Source: Sphaerolaimus hirsutus
Taxonomy: Eukaryota > Nematoda > Chromadorea > Monhysterida > Sphaerolaimidae
Direction: 5' to 3'
DNA: 64,000 nt
NCBI GenBank assembly: GCA_964036195.1
Contig: OZ038460.1
Location: 4,591,504 to 4,655,503, forward strand
Below are positions 40,948 through 52,460 of this stretch, piece after piece. The notes beneath the pieces are model-generated. The model made no database searches. It was given only the letters and a program-made list of their open reading frames with translations, and had not been told where the DNA came from. Positions within the stretch are counted from its first letter, which is position 1, and the number at the start of each line of letters is the position of its first letter. A program made the position numbers and the translations under genes.

Positions 40948-41118
40948 CACACCCTGTACAGTGTAAAGTCAAGCGTCAAATGTCATGTAAAATGTCAATC
41001 AAAAAAGAAAAGATTTTACTACTGAAATGACATGACGACACTTCGCATGACATTTGACAAACTTGTATGACATTTTACATGACATTTGACACTTGACTGT
41101 ACACGTTACAGTGCTCGG
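40948..41118. repeat. Foldback repeat, TGTAAAATGTCAT family
   Basis: Left arm CAAATGTCATGTAAAATGTCA, right arm TGACATTTTACATGACATTTG, flanked by inverted CCTGTACAGTG and CGTTACAGTG. Related to 4690-4950. Confidence 0.65.
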
Positions 41119-41635
41119 GACTGGCACCAGACCCTATAAAATGTCATGCAAAGCGTCAAAAGTCATGTAACATGTCATGTAAAATGGCAAACGTTGGACA
41201 TCATTTGACATGACATTCGAAGCCCCCCGTGCAGCGTGCTAGTTTCCCATCACAGTGTGATACAAACACATACAGATTACACACATCACAGGAACGTGCA
41301 TGAGCTCGGTGTGCCGCGGCGGCGGCAGCGCGGCTATCACATGGAAAGCGTGTGCATCAACCATGTGCGATTTGATCCACGCAGCTGCGCGGCGCGGCGG
41401 CTGCAGCGCCGGCGGCACGAAGTTATCGATTGGGCGCGAGCTTGAAGCTTCTTTCCACTTTCCTTCCAACTACAGTTACATAACGGCGGTGTTTCTGTTT
41501 ATGAATTGCGTCGCCGCGTCAAATGGTTCTGCAGTTTCATACGGTCTTGGGTCTCTTCTCTTAGTTTTACTTTCGTGCTTTCAGTTAAAATATTTATCAC
41601 TTGCATAGGTACCTATTTATATTTATGTAAATGGC

Positions 41636-41874
41636 CCTACACACACTAGTTTTCACCGTGACATGTGTGAAAACTGAAATGGCGACATGGCGACATTCAG
41701 CCTACTCTTATTGTATGCTATATGTGTTTTAGTTGACAAATTTTCAAATTGTAACTTTTATTAAATTCAATTCAAATTTAATTTTAATTAAATCATTCAA
41801 CCGGTTTCATTTATTAGCATTTTAAATAATTTCAATTTTCACACGAAGTCACGGTGAAAACTAGTGTGTGTAGG
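41636..41874. mobile_element. MITE with 26-bp TIRs (CCTACACACACTAGTTTTCA)
   Basis: Perfect 26-bp TIRs at 41636-41661 and 41849-41874 around an AT-rich 187-bp interior. The ACACACTAGTT core is shared with the 10-215 element, which suggests one superfamily. Confidence 0.8.
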
Positions 41875-42359
41875 CACATTATTTACTTAAATAAGATAAA
41901 TATTTCAAAATTTATGCGTTCTGTTCAGATTCACAGTGGCTTACATTTATGTATTTAATGTCAGAAAAATTTTATACGGGAAACGCAGTGTGCACCGCTG
42001 AAAGCTTTCGGTCGAAGCTTTTGTTTTGTGAAAGAAGACCATAAAATAAGCGTAAAATGATGTGATGCGTAAAGTATTTAGGTAAGTGCACAATGTATGA
42101 ACTAGGTACATTATTAGCCCGCTTCCACGTGGCACATTCTGCATGTTGGAATAAATAAAATAATGCCACTGACCCACGTTACGTCAGCAATTTTATTTTT
42201 CAAATGCACGTTACTATCCCTTTCCCACAGCTCGCATTTCATCCACCACGCTTCTCGAATGACTACCGCAACATCTCACTAAAAGCAGCGGCTATATTCA
42301 TTCTTCGAACCAGCCGCAGTGTTTCAGCGTAAAACACAAAAAAATACAAACACAAAGAA

Positions 42360-44016
42360 ATGGCCAGCACCAGCGGCGACGACGCGCAACAATTGGAAGC
42401 GTTGCGGCCGGTGTCCAGCGGCGCCAGCCAGCTCAAGTCCGGCGTGCCGGGCAACGACACCACCGACGCCAGTGCCGGTGCCACTTTTGGACGGTCCGTG
42501 AAGGCGGTGCTATTCGAGGGGATCGACCAGTACGCGTTTATACGAGCGGGGGTTGTGATCGCTGTTATCGTCGCTTTGGTGGTCGCTTTTTGCTGCGTCA
42601 GGGCGGTTATTAGGTGGGCTTTTGGTTTGGGTTTAACGTGGGTTTTAATATTGCTTGAACTAGTGTCAGCTCTCTGCGCAGGTTTACCGAAGTTTGGTTA
42701 ATAAACTGCAGTTTTTGCAATTACGTTCTCTTTACATTCATTTCGGGTATTTCGAGGGGTCTATTTTTTGTAAGCTCGCTCAGACATGGGAGTATTTCGA
42801 GGGGGGGGGGGGGTATTTCAAGGAAATACGTAAGTCCGATAATGAGAAAATTGTAATGCAATGAGAAAATACTTTTTTCAATTTCAGAACGGATCGCGAA
42901 TGGACACATTTTTCAGAGTAGGTAGACTAAACACATTCACAATTCACGCCCCCTCCCCCTCGCAGTATAGTTGTTAAAAAGTATTTACTTTTATAGGTAC
43001 TCGAGTACAGAGTAAATACGTTTACGTTTCCTCCCAAAAAGTTTCTGTACTCGCTTTTACGTATACTTTTTGAAAGTACTGGAGTACAGAAAACGTATTT
43101 CAGATAGTCATTTATATAAAATTTTGATGGCATAGAAGGGGAAAAAGCGAGAGAATATGCTAAAAACAGTCGAAAATTGGTATAAAAATCATACCGTAAA
43201 TCCTCGAATAAGTCCCCGGGGGAGTTATTTTTTCGTCAGAATATTTTGAGGGGGGAGTTAATCGAGGGGGGAGTTATTCGAGGGGGGGAGTTGTTTTTTC
43301 CTCAGAATATCCAGTACATAAGTACGTACATCGCCACTCTAAATAAAACATTCTTTTGTGTTTACGTTGCATACGCAGCACTGCCTTTGCATTCGATGAA
43401 TCAGACCATTGCTTTTTTGGTCTGTCTGTCTTCATCGAAATGTTTTTTTAGGTGACACGACTTAGTTGCATCGAACATAGGGGGGAGTTATTCGAGGGGG
43501 GGAGTTATTTTTTCCTCAAGCTCGCAACAGGGGGGAGTTATTCGAGGGGGGGAGTTATTCGAGGGGGAGGACTTATTCGAGGATTTACGGTACAGCAAAA
43601 ATTGCTTAGATTAGGCAAAAAGTAACAAGAGCTATTTTGAGTGAAATTGGGGAGACATTTCTCAAAAATACTCACGTTTACGTTTTCCCGAGGCAAAGGT
43701 ACGTTTACTCACTCACGTCAACTCATGAGTAAAAGTAAAAAAATTTTCTTTACTTTTCTGTACTCGGGGTGAGTAAAAAATAAATACTTTACATTAACAT
43801 ATACTTTGAAAAAAGTTCAGTACTTTTAACAACCCCCCCAGACGGCGGCGACGCCTGTTCACGTACGGCGGGGGTTCGCGGCGCTACGACGCGCTGTCGG
43901 CCAAGCAGCTGCAGCCCGAGCTGGTGGTCGACAGCGACGACGACGAGGACAGCGACGCAGAGCTCTTCAACTCCGCGCACAAGAGCTACGCAAAGGTGGG
44001 GGGGGGGCGCTATTAG
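42360..44016 (+). CDS. Small single-pass membrane protein, FAM174-like (two exons)
   Basis: Exon 1 (42360-42613) starts MASTSGDDAQQLEAL and ends in a membrane segment (AGVVIAVIVALVVAFCCVRAVI). Exon 2 (43842-44016) continues in phase with a basic run, a YDAL motif and an acidic tail (DSDDDEDSDAELF). The junction is AG|GTGGGC to CCCCCCAG|A. A transmembrane helix, a basic cluster, a tyrosine motif, then an acidic patch ending in LF is the layout of vertebrate FAM174 proteins. These normally begin with a signal peptide, which is not obvious here, so an upstream exon is possible. The last codons run into a G-tract; an alternative donor (CAAAG|GTGGGG) would extend the gene. The 1228-nt intron hosts a TIR element. 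Confidence 0.5.
43192..43592. mobile_element. 401-bp TIR element inside the FAM174-like intron
   Basis: Ends TACCGTAAATCCTCGAATAAG and CTTATTCGAGGATTTACGGTA are perfect inverted repeats. The interior is filled with GGGGGGAGTTATTCGAGG-type repeats. No transposase. Same terminal family as 29546-29599. Confidence 0.8.
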
Positions 44017-44037
44017 GGCGCCAAGGGGCGGTCGCAA

Positions 44038-44862
44038 GCCCTGTAAAATGTCGCGTGATCAGTCAAATTTGGCTATTTTTGGTGGAAATTTGACATTTTA
44101 CGAGACTTTACGTGCGTTTTGCCATTTTTGGCGTTTTAAGGGGTGCGGTACTGGCTTCAGCTGACACCAATGCACCCGTGAGTGACCGAGAGAAAATAAT
44201 GAGCGATTTTGTGAGCGATAAGAAAAGTGACAGGTAAATACTGTCGCATCTGAGTGATAATAATTCTGTTGCTTTTCGTATCACCTACATATTTATAAAT
44301 ACAGCTGACAAAGGCGACACTTCACTTGACTATCATACACAACTTTACTTGCCACCCCACCCTTCCTAACACTCGCAATTTTCTTTACCACAGAAATAAT
44401 GGCAAAATGTGCCCAGGTACCGAGCGCCGACACCATAAGACTGGTCAAAACAACTGAACAGAATGATAGCCGACCAGACGACAGACAAGCGGATACTACG
44501 AATGATACGGATTCCATGCATAGGAGGCGATGAGCCATTGATAGGTAACGATGGCGAATTGACATTTGAAAAGTTTTTCACGTTTTTACGAGATTTTGAA
44601 GTAGTTTTTAAAAAACGTCAATGCCAGAAAATATTTATACGTGACGTAACGAAATGCTGTTTCTAAATTGGAAACAAACGAAAATATCGGAACCGGATAA
44701 GTCCTCCTAAGCAGTAGAGAAAAAATAAAAAAACTGAAGGTGTTAAAGACGCTTTCGAAAATTAGAAAATCATCCCAAAAAATTATCAACACATTTTCGA
44801 GAGAAAAACTGAGAATAAACGAAATTCTTTTCACAAATTTTGCCATCGTTACTGCCACGGGT
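44038..44862. other. Intergenic, no gene seen
   Basis: Starts with a CCCTGTAAAATGTC fragment of the foldback family. Short frames such as 44463-44666 lack supporting features. Confidence 0.45.
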
Positions 44863-44870
44863 GATGGTTG

Positions 44871-45436
44871 TAGGGTTCAAACGGGATTGACTTTTCGGGA
44901 TCGGGATCGGGATTCACTTTTTGAGATTACGGGATCGGGATCGGGATCGGGATTGGGGTTTCGGGATCGGGATTGGTTTTTTGAGATTTCGGGATCGGGA
45001 TCGGGATCGGGATTGGCCGGGATTGGGGTCACGGGATCGGGATTGGGATAGGCATTTTTCCGGGATCGGGATTGGGTTCTAGGGATAGAGATTTTGGCCA
45101 TTTTTCTGGCATCCACAGTTGTTCATAAAGGTCTCAAAACACTGTTGGATGCCAGAAAAGTGCATAAAATTGACGCTGGGGGTTTGCATCCACTTTTTTG
45201 CATGCAAAAACCTCATTATTTCACTTTTTATAATTTCCACTAATTTTTCCGGGATCGGGATCCCGGACTTGGGAGTTTCTCGGGATCGGGATTTGAAAAT
45301 TTTCGGGATCGGGATTGGTCTTTTTGAGATTTCGGGATCGGGATCGGGATTGGGGTTTCGGGATCGGGATCGGGACTGGTAAATCCCGGAATTTCAAGGG
45401 ATCCGGGATCGGGATCGGGATCCCGTTTGAACCCTA
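44871..45436. mobile_element. Non-autonomous hAT-type element filled with CGGGAT repeats
   Basis: Perfect 17-bp TIRs TAGGGTTCAAACGGGAT (44871-44887 and 45420-45436) with an exact 8-bp target duplication GATGGTTG (44863-44870 and 45437-45444). An 8-bp duplication and TAGGG-type ends are hAT hallmarks. The interior is mostly degenerate (CGGGAT)n in two blocks around a 130-bp unique stretch. No transposase. Confidence 0.9.
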
Positions 45437-46854
45437 GATGGTTGTATTTACTATAGCGTCGCTTTGTGATAAACCTTTCTGAAGCCTTCCATTCCTTGTA
45501 AATACCACCACATTCCTACACCGAAATGGGCGACATGGCATGTGCCTGGTGGCATTCCAAGACCTTGTAAAATGTTAAATAAATACATTGTCTATTTGAA
45601 TATTCTGGCGCTTAACTTTCCCCAAACTATTATTTGTCGCAAAATTTTGACATTCATTGCTCAGGCAATGAATTGATAAAAGGAAATCTGGTTGAAATTC
45701 TTATGCAAACTAAGTCCCACCCTCAAAAGTCTGGAAGAAAAAATGGGGAGGGAACTATTCGAGGATCACACAAACCTGAAATTTACTTACAGACTTCGGC
45801 TTCACGTGTCGCTCAGCGATCTTCCAATTCGCTTGCCATAATATTTAATTTTCAACATTGCCGCATGTGTATTTGGAGATCGCTCAGCGACAACTTTAGC
45901 CGAAATCTGAGTTGACAAAGACCAGTTGACACAAGTGTGTCAACTAGTGTGCGGGCCGCCTTTATTTCCTGCATATTATTATCAGAACGAATATCGAGCG
46001 TAGCACATGCATGTCTGCTCTCCGTTGGTTGCATTCACGCACTGCAACATAACTTCCGTTTACTTGTATTGCATGAAAGAGAACCTTGCAAGTTACCTTA
46101 TGTAGTACTGTACGTAATTGGATTTCTACAACAAGAGTTCAATTAACTACCGCACTTGTAAACTTTTTGGTTACTTCTTTGGTATATAGTTCATGGTTTA
46201 TGTAAACACGCTTTATCATTTCATAAGGGCGTCTTTTATTATATAAAACATCTATTTTTGATTGGTGCTTTTTCCCATTTCCACCTTTTCTTTCCACCAT
46301 GAATTTTTTGATAAAAACTTAGCGGTCTTCCGATTTTTCATGAATTGTGATAACTATAGCCGTATTTTGTATACACGTACGAACCCATAAAAACGTTAAA
46401 ACATGCAAAGTGCACAGTAAGATCTAGAGCGTTGATTAGATAAAAGCAAACAATCAAACGGGTACGTAAAAACGTTACAAAAATAAAACAACAAACATCA
46501 AAAAGACGCAGTCAAAAATGATTTTATTGGTGGCCATAGATCGTGGGGGTGTTCAGCAAGGTCGATTTGTCGGGCGACATGTATCCAAACGCGTTTCCAC
46601 AATGGGAATCGTTCGACTTTCGCTTTTTGTGGGTCTGAAAAGAGCTGTAGAATAAAAAAGCGCAAACATGGAGTATACGCTATGCACCATCTGCACACTA
46701 GGAGCTAGCATATTTTCAGGAGTCTCGAATGGGGGTTACTTATATAAGTATGTAGATGGCATAAACACTGTTCTATTCATTGTTTCTAACGTTCATTGTT
46801 AAAAACAATTCATTGTTTTGAACGTGTGTTTTACATTTCGGATCACAAACCGCA

Positions 46855-46997
46855 GGTGTTGTCATTTACGTTCTCTTTACACTCAATTTGGGGGGGGGTA
46901 TTTCGAGGGGGGGCTAATAAATTCACAGTGGCCATTTTGAGGGGGGGATTTCGAGACGGGAGTACTTCGAGGGGGGTATTTCGAGGAAAAACGGTAT
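46855..46997. repeat. Poly-G / TCGAGG element, copy B only
   Basis: Short G-rich stretch with TATTTCGAGG units ending TTCGAGGAAAAACGGTA, related to the TACCGTA family. It occupies the locus where copy A has the CTATCTATC repeat. Confidence 0.5.
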
Positions 46998-47108
46998 ATA
47001 AAAAAGTTCGCATCACTAACCTTCTCAAAGGGCGTCGTAAAAAAGGAACCAGCCGCATGTGACCGATCTGAAAATGATGAAAAATGTTAACATAACCAAA
47101 AAATAGGT

Positions 47109-47299
47109 ATACTCGGCGGACCACAAAGTAGGCGCAGAATCCTACCATAATTTAATGAATAAAATCTTGTGATAAATTTCGCCATTTGTTATTCCATAAT
47201 AAAAACAAAATATTGTGATGAAAAAACTGTATAATTATTGGTTCATTATACGGGCGGGTTATGGTAGATTTCCATACTAAGTGTGATGTCCGCCGAGTA
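47109..47299. mobile_element. MITE TACTCGGCGGAC, copy B only
   Basis: TIRs TACTCGGCGGAC and GTCCGCCGAGTA. Copy A has an uninterrupted GGTAGACATAAATC here (near 1429), proving insertion at a single TA after the duplication. The interior matches 4986-5184. Confidence 0.85.
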
Positions 47300-48380
47300 A
47301 AAACATAAATCAACCACACTTCCAAAAACATACCCAAAGGTTCATCAGCAAACGATTTGGCAGTGAGATCATATCCAAGTATATCGCCGCCTTGCCGCTT
47401 TCTAACTTGCGGCGTCCGGAAACTTGAATCTAAGCGAGGCGGCACGTGTTTCTGTTGGGCCTGTAGTTTTGTACTATAGTTTTACTACTTATCTATTATT
47501 ACTGTTAGATTGTGGTAAGGATTACGATTGGCAAGCGAATATTTTTTCAATCGGAGTGCTTAAAATAGTTTTTTTTCGATCACAAGTAAGGATGTATTCA
47601 CTCGGGGGGGGGGGGGCGCCCATTACGTATTTTATAAAGATTTCGCCGACCCACCCAAAGAAATGTTTTTTTTTCATCACAGAAGTTCATTTGGTCCGTA
47701 TGTCTGACCGAGAAAAATGAACGAGACATGGAATGAAAAATAGCTGCTCAATGCAGCTCGTGGGCAATGTTTTTATTTATATTTTTATTACATGATTCAG
47801 CCGTGTTCACCATGCAGAGGTGGATTGGTCGCTAAAATAAAATATAGAATACATATTTATATAGAATACCTTACATCTGAAACATTGAAAATATTCGTTA
47901 TTGAAATTCTCGGTCCACTATCGAATCTCAACATCAAACAACCGCATCGGATATGGCCACGTTTCCATTCCCAAAAAGTTTTGAAATAACTTTTACATCC
48001 CAACCAAAACTCAAACCTGGGCCCTGTTCGCCAGCGGTTTGACATTTGGCGTGCGCATAGGCGTCGGCTGCAAGCGCGCAGGGCTCGGCAATGCACTTTC
48101 GAAATGTCTGCGTCGCGCGCAAAGATTTTGTGGATTTATCGATTTTAATAAACTTGATACTCATTTCGCAGGTAGGTGCCTACATGACAAAAAACCTGCG
48201 AAGTGATAATAAAAACCTTAAGTGGAAAGTCAAGTGACAAGTCAACTCAAAATAGACCAATTACGCAATTTAGTCTAATTGGCGGCAGGATGCGCACCAA
48301 TGACTCAAAATTTACCTATCATTTCACTTGACAGCAGTTTTCATCTTTTAGTCACTTGTTTTAAGAGACCGGTAATTTAC

Positions 48381-49655
48381 CTGCGTTCGAGGGACACATT
48401 AGCTTTTTCTCGTTCATACGATTCCTGTGCCGATTCATAGCGCTTTCTAATAACTGTATTTTCCTCTTCCAATTTGGCAACCTCTGATTGCAGCTCTCTA
48501 AAAGTGGGGGGGGGGTATTTTAATTTTTTAAATCATCACAAAACTGAAAAATTAAAAAAATGGAACAACGAAATTCACTGGAGTGTTGATTCCGCAGCGG
48601 ACATCTGCTTGGCTATGCTCGCGGTGCGTTGGTAATCTCGTTGGCACTGAATTGATCGAAAGATATTACCGGATTAAAGTGTATTTATACCTAATATTAG
48701 GTATACCTCATTTCACTCTACTCTACTGGGGAAAATATGTCTACCTACATAAAGTACGGTGGTTTGATTTTTATAGGTTTTCGAATTGAAATTTTCGGGA
48801 TTTACCTTTTAACTATCGGGATTTATATTTAAATCAATAGGTACATTAAAAAGGTTTGTTTATGCGAAATTAATTTTGAAAATTGGATTCGAGAAGTGCC
48901 TTTTCGATGAAGTGCCGATTCGATGTTGAAGAAAAATGATCTTTAGTGTCGCGCTCAAAAACTTTTTTGGGCGCGACATTTCAGGCATGAATATTTTAAA
49001 AATTAACATCGATGTGACCTTACTAATACTTAGCTTACTTAGCTCCGAGACTACTCAGCTCTAGACAAAAATTGTGTCGTTTCATAAACGTTGCATGAAT
49101 TTTGTCGGTATTATGGACACGTAAAACATTGACCGACCGGACCGCTATCACACACCGTCGCAAAACCGTTCGAAAACAACAAAACCCCCACCCCAACAAA
49201 CAATCTCGCGATAAGCGGCGATCTGAATCGCAACCTGCTGCCTCATCCAATCACTCTGTCTTTCCACGTCCACCATTAATCGTTTCAGGCGCTCGTAGCG
49301 GGGCGAGAACAAAATCTTGGAGAACGCGGCCGCGTCGGCGCTCTCCAACAGCTGGCCGAAGGCGTTCTGCTTGCACGACGGGCAGGACACTTCCGCCACG
49401 GTGGTATCCAATTCATCGTCTGGTTTTCCAACTGGGAAGGGGGGATTTAGGATTGAATGGTGGGTATTTTGGGATTTGAGTGTAATTGGCACGGCGCCAA
49501 GTGTGAGAAATAAATAGCGCACCCGCTCTGGAGATGCATCGGGAGCAGAAAAAATGCGAGCAGCTCAGTAAGAAGTGCTTTTTGCAACCGTCTTCGTCGT
49601 GATTTTTCAAACAGGCGTTGCAATGCAGCCACGAAAGTTGAAACTCCCCCTCCAT
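48381..49655 (-). CDS. RNF212/Zip3-like meiotic RING-finger protein, copy B (partial model)
   Basis: Exons 49655-49523, 49431-49202, 48646-48579 and 48497-48381 have the same lengths (133, 230, 68 and 117 nt), phases and splice sites as copy A. RING ligands and the coiled coil are intact. Differences are few and mostly conservative, for example a Glu for Gln in the RING loop (DEDG). Neither the frame nor any splice site is broken in the exons I can see, so both copies could be functional. Exons further 3' (towards 48000) are unresolved as in copy A. Confidence 0.7.
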
Positions 49656-49864
49656 ACTGTGAAGAAATATTTTTCGGTATTTTAATATTTTCAAATTTTA
49701 TTTATCGTAACAGCGAATCACAGCGACGGAACCATTCAGGGCAAGATTCCCGACACTGGAAATCCGGCCGCCCAAAAAATCGGGCGGATAAATCTTGTTT
49801 AGTAACATACATCATTTTTGAACGTAAATTTGTCATGTGTGTGGTAATCGTTCATTAGTATCAG

Positions 49865-50290
49865 GTACATAACTTTCCAGCAATTTTTTTCAATGTACAA
49901 CTGATCTGGGCACGTATGTGAAGTTGGCCCACGTCCAAGTTTGCATTTGCACTTGTTCAAATGAGAGTAAAAGACACAGGAGTTCCGTCCGAGTCACCGA
50001 TAATAGCCTCGGAATACGATTAAGCGACCGGAAATGGTCGGTAATGGTGGTCAACAGACCAGCGTGCCGCTCCCGTTCGCCATTGTAAATGGCGGTACAT
50101 AAACGGGTGTATCAAAATCTGTTTTGGCCAGCTGCCAACTTCACTTGGGGTATCTCCGATAAATCTTGCTAAGATGCTACAATACAATAAAATATTGCGT
50201 AATAATGTCGGTAGCTTTTGCGATCCTATCCGAGTGAACAGATCGGACTGATCGCTAAACGAAGAATGTGTGCGCCACGTTCACCCATAG
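49865..50290 (-). pseudogene. Disrupted counterpart of the 144-codon ORF
   Basis: Aligns with 4195-4629, but a 16-nt deletion near 49904 and several other indels shift the frame. The copy A ORF, if real, has no intact partner here. Confidence 0.4.
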
Positions 50291-50670
50291 CGAGATAGCA
50301 ATGTGATCTGGTGAGGAAATATGAAATTTTTTTTCTTTAGAGCAGGGGGCACTCCCAGACCCTGTAAAATGTCACGTGTCATGTAAACGACTTTGTAAAA
50401 TGTCACGTGTCATGTAAACGACTTTGTCATGTGTTATATGAAACCTCAGTAAAGTATCCAAATCTTATGGATTTGTCTCCAAATCTTCCAAATGTCCAAA
50501 CGAAACATCAAACTTGGATACTATAGAAAAAGTTTGGATACTTTGCGGTGTCTTTTATATGATACGTTTATATGATATATGATACATGACATTTTACGGG
50601 TCTTTTACATTTTACATGGTCTGGGACTGGCACCTGGCGGCAATGAGCGTAGCGGGTCCCATTCTCAATG

Positions 50671-50868
50671 GTATACTCGGCGGACCCAAAATTATGTTCA
50701 GAATCCTACCATAATTAATTAATAAAATCTTGTGATAAATTTCGTAATTAATTATTCCATAGTGAAAACGAAATATTATGATCAAAAACTGTAAAAAAAT
50801 TGGTTCATTATTCAGATGGGTTATCGTTGGTTTCCATGCTAGGTAAGTCTGATGTCCGCCGAGTATAC
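50671..50868. mobile_element. MITE GTATACTCGGCGGAC, intact copy
   Basis: Orthologue of 4986-5184, with both 15-bp TIRs and an undisturbed right flank. It shows the empty target of the giant LTR element. Confidence 0.85.
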
Positions 50869-51947
50869 CTTACGGCGAGTGAATAATTTGTCTTTTTCAG
50901 TGGTTTACCTTTCGTATATTTATTTATCTCTGGTTATTTACGATACTGGGCGCTACCTACATTTTCGTAACGAAACTTTTCAAGTACCTGTTAAAAATAT
51001 CCTATTTATCGTTCACTTTATTTGAATTCAGGATGTCTGCATCTGTGCACTCCTGTGGCGTCTGGTGACAAAACATGGCTTAATGGCGGGCCAGAGCGAA
51101 AGAAAAATCGTGGCTGCAAAAGTGAATTATTCCGATGTATTACTCCGAGTTTACTCTGAGGTACGCATTTTTATCGTTTTCAAAAAGCCAGGTTTTTTAT
51201 TTTAGCATCCTTCAAGCATTATTCGACATGCAGGTATCGTTTTACTAGGGATAGAAAAGAACGGTTTTAAACGACCCCGTTTTTTTACAAAATAGTTTTT
51301 AAAAGCACCCAAATATAGTTGAGTCAACATAAAGGTATATTAGTCAAGTGGCAGTACTTTGTGATGTTAAATGTTTGCATACATAATGGCTGTGGAGTAC
51401 TCAAAAGTACTAAACTTTTTTGGGTGCGGTTTAAAAACCGGTTTCGATCCTTGCATTCTTAAACGCTGTATAAAAAAACAGTTGAAAAACTCCCTGAATG
51501 CAATGCACTGAATTCTGCTATAACCCATCAGAATAATGAATCATAAAAATAATAACATAGGTAGGTGAACCTTTTCTCGGTGAGCATAGGTCAGGTAAAA
51601 CTGCATGAAAGGTAACCTTACCTGCTCAGTACCTTGCAGGTGTATCAAGTGCTTAAATATTTACATAACTGTTATAAGCCCGTTGATTTAATCCACTGTG
51701 CTGCACACACCCAAGTTTTTTGCTGTATAAATACTTTTCACGTTGCAATAGCGGTTCAAACATTTACAAACGCTTTTTTTATTCTTGCGCTCAATTGTTT
51801 TTTGCTGTCATCTCGCTCAAATAAATTTTTGTAGTTGATTCTGTGTACAGAAATTTAATATGTAGCCATCCGGGCGCGAACAGCTGCTCGGCGCTCGTTA
51901 AAAACAATAACGCAGCGGGCGTCACATTACGCTCTGTTAGTTCACAT
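50869..51947. other. Duplicated non-coding DNA, copy B; no gene seen
   Basis: Aligned with 26375-27455. No supported coding sequence. Confidence 0.5.
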
Positions 51948-52460
51948 TGAACGTGGGCGGTGTGCCTCAACGGAAGTAAGCTCTCAGCGCAAGTAAGCTC
52001 TCAGCGCAAGTAAGCTCTCAGCGCAAGTAAGCTCTCAGCGCAAGTAAGCTCTCAGCGCAAGTAAGCTCTCAGCGCAAGTAAGCTCTCAGCGCAAGTAAGC
52101 TCTTAGCGCAAGTAAGCTCTCAGCGCAAGTAAGCTCTCAGCGCAGATAATCTTCTCCCAGTCAGGGGTATAGTGAAGTTGGACCCATATAGGGGTTCATA
52201 TGTTTAGATAGAAGGGGTTCATATAGATAGTAAATCGCATTTCCAGAGGGATAGAAGCTGATAAAGTTTATTTTAGGGGGGGGGGGGTTCAAAGGATAGT
52301 AGCCAAAAAATTTGCCTCCAGATAGAATATATTTATATAGCTAGCGGCCCGTGTTTAGATAAATAGCTGGAGCGTTGAGCGACACCTGACTGGGAGTAGA
52401 TTACTTGTGCTGAGAGTTTACCTGCTCTGGGAGTTTACTTTCGCTGAGAGCTTCCGCCTT
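51948..52460. mobile_element. Foldback element with 17-bp satellite arm, copy B
   Basis: About 10 near-identical satellite units (51976-52143), then a 257-bp core with TIRs at 52147-52165 and 52385-52403 and short inverted satellite units. The array is less than half as long as in copy A. Confidence 0.7.

Noticed and set aside
47857..48164. Frames at 2057-2317 and 47857-48164 as a 3' exon of the RING gene
   Set aside because: Similar protein-like stretches exist in both copies, but the frame differs downstream and no clean splice pair fits; left out of the model.
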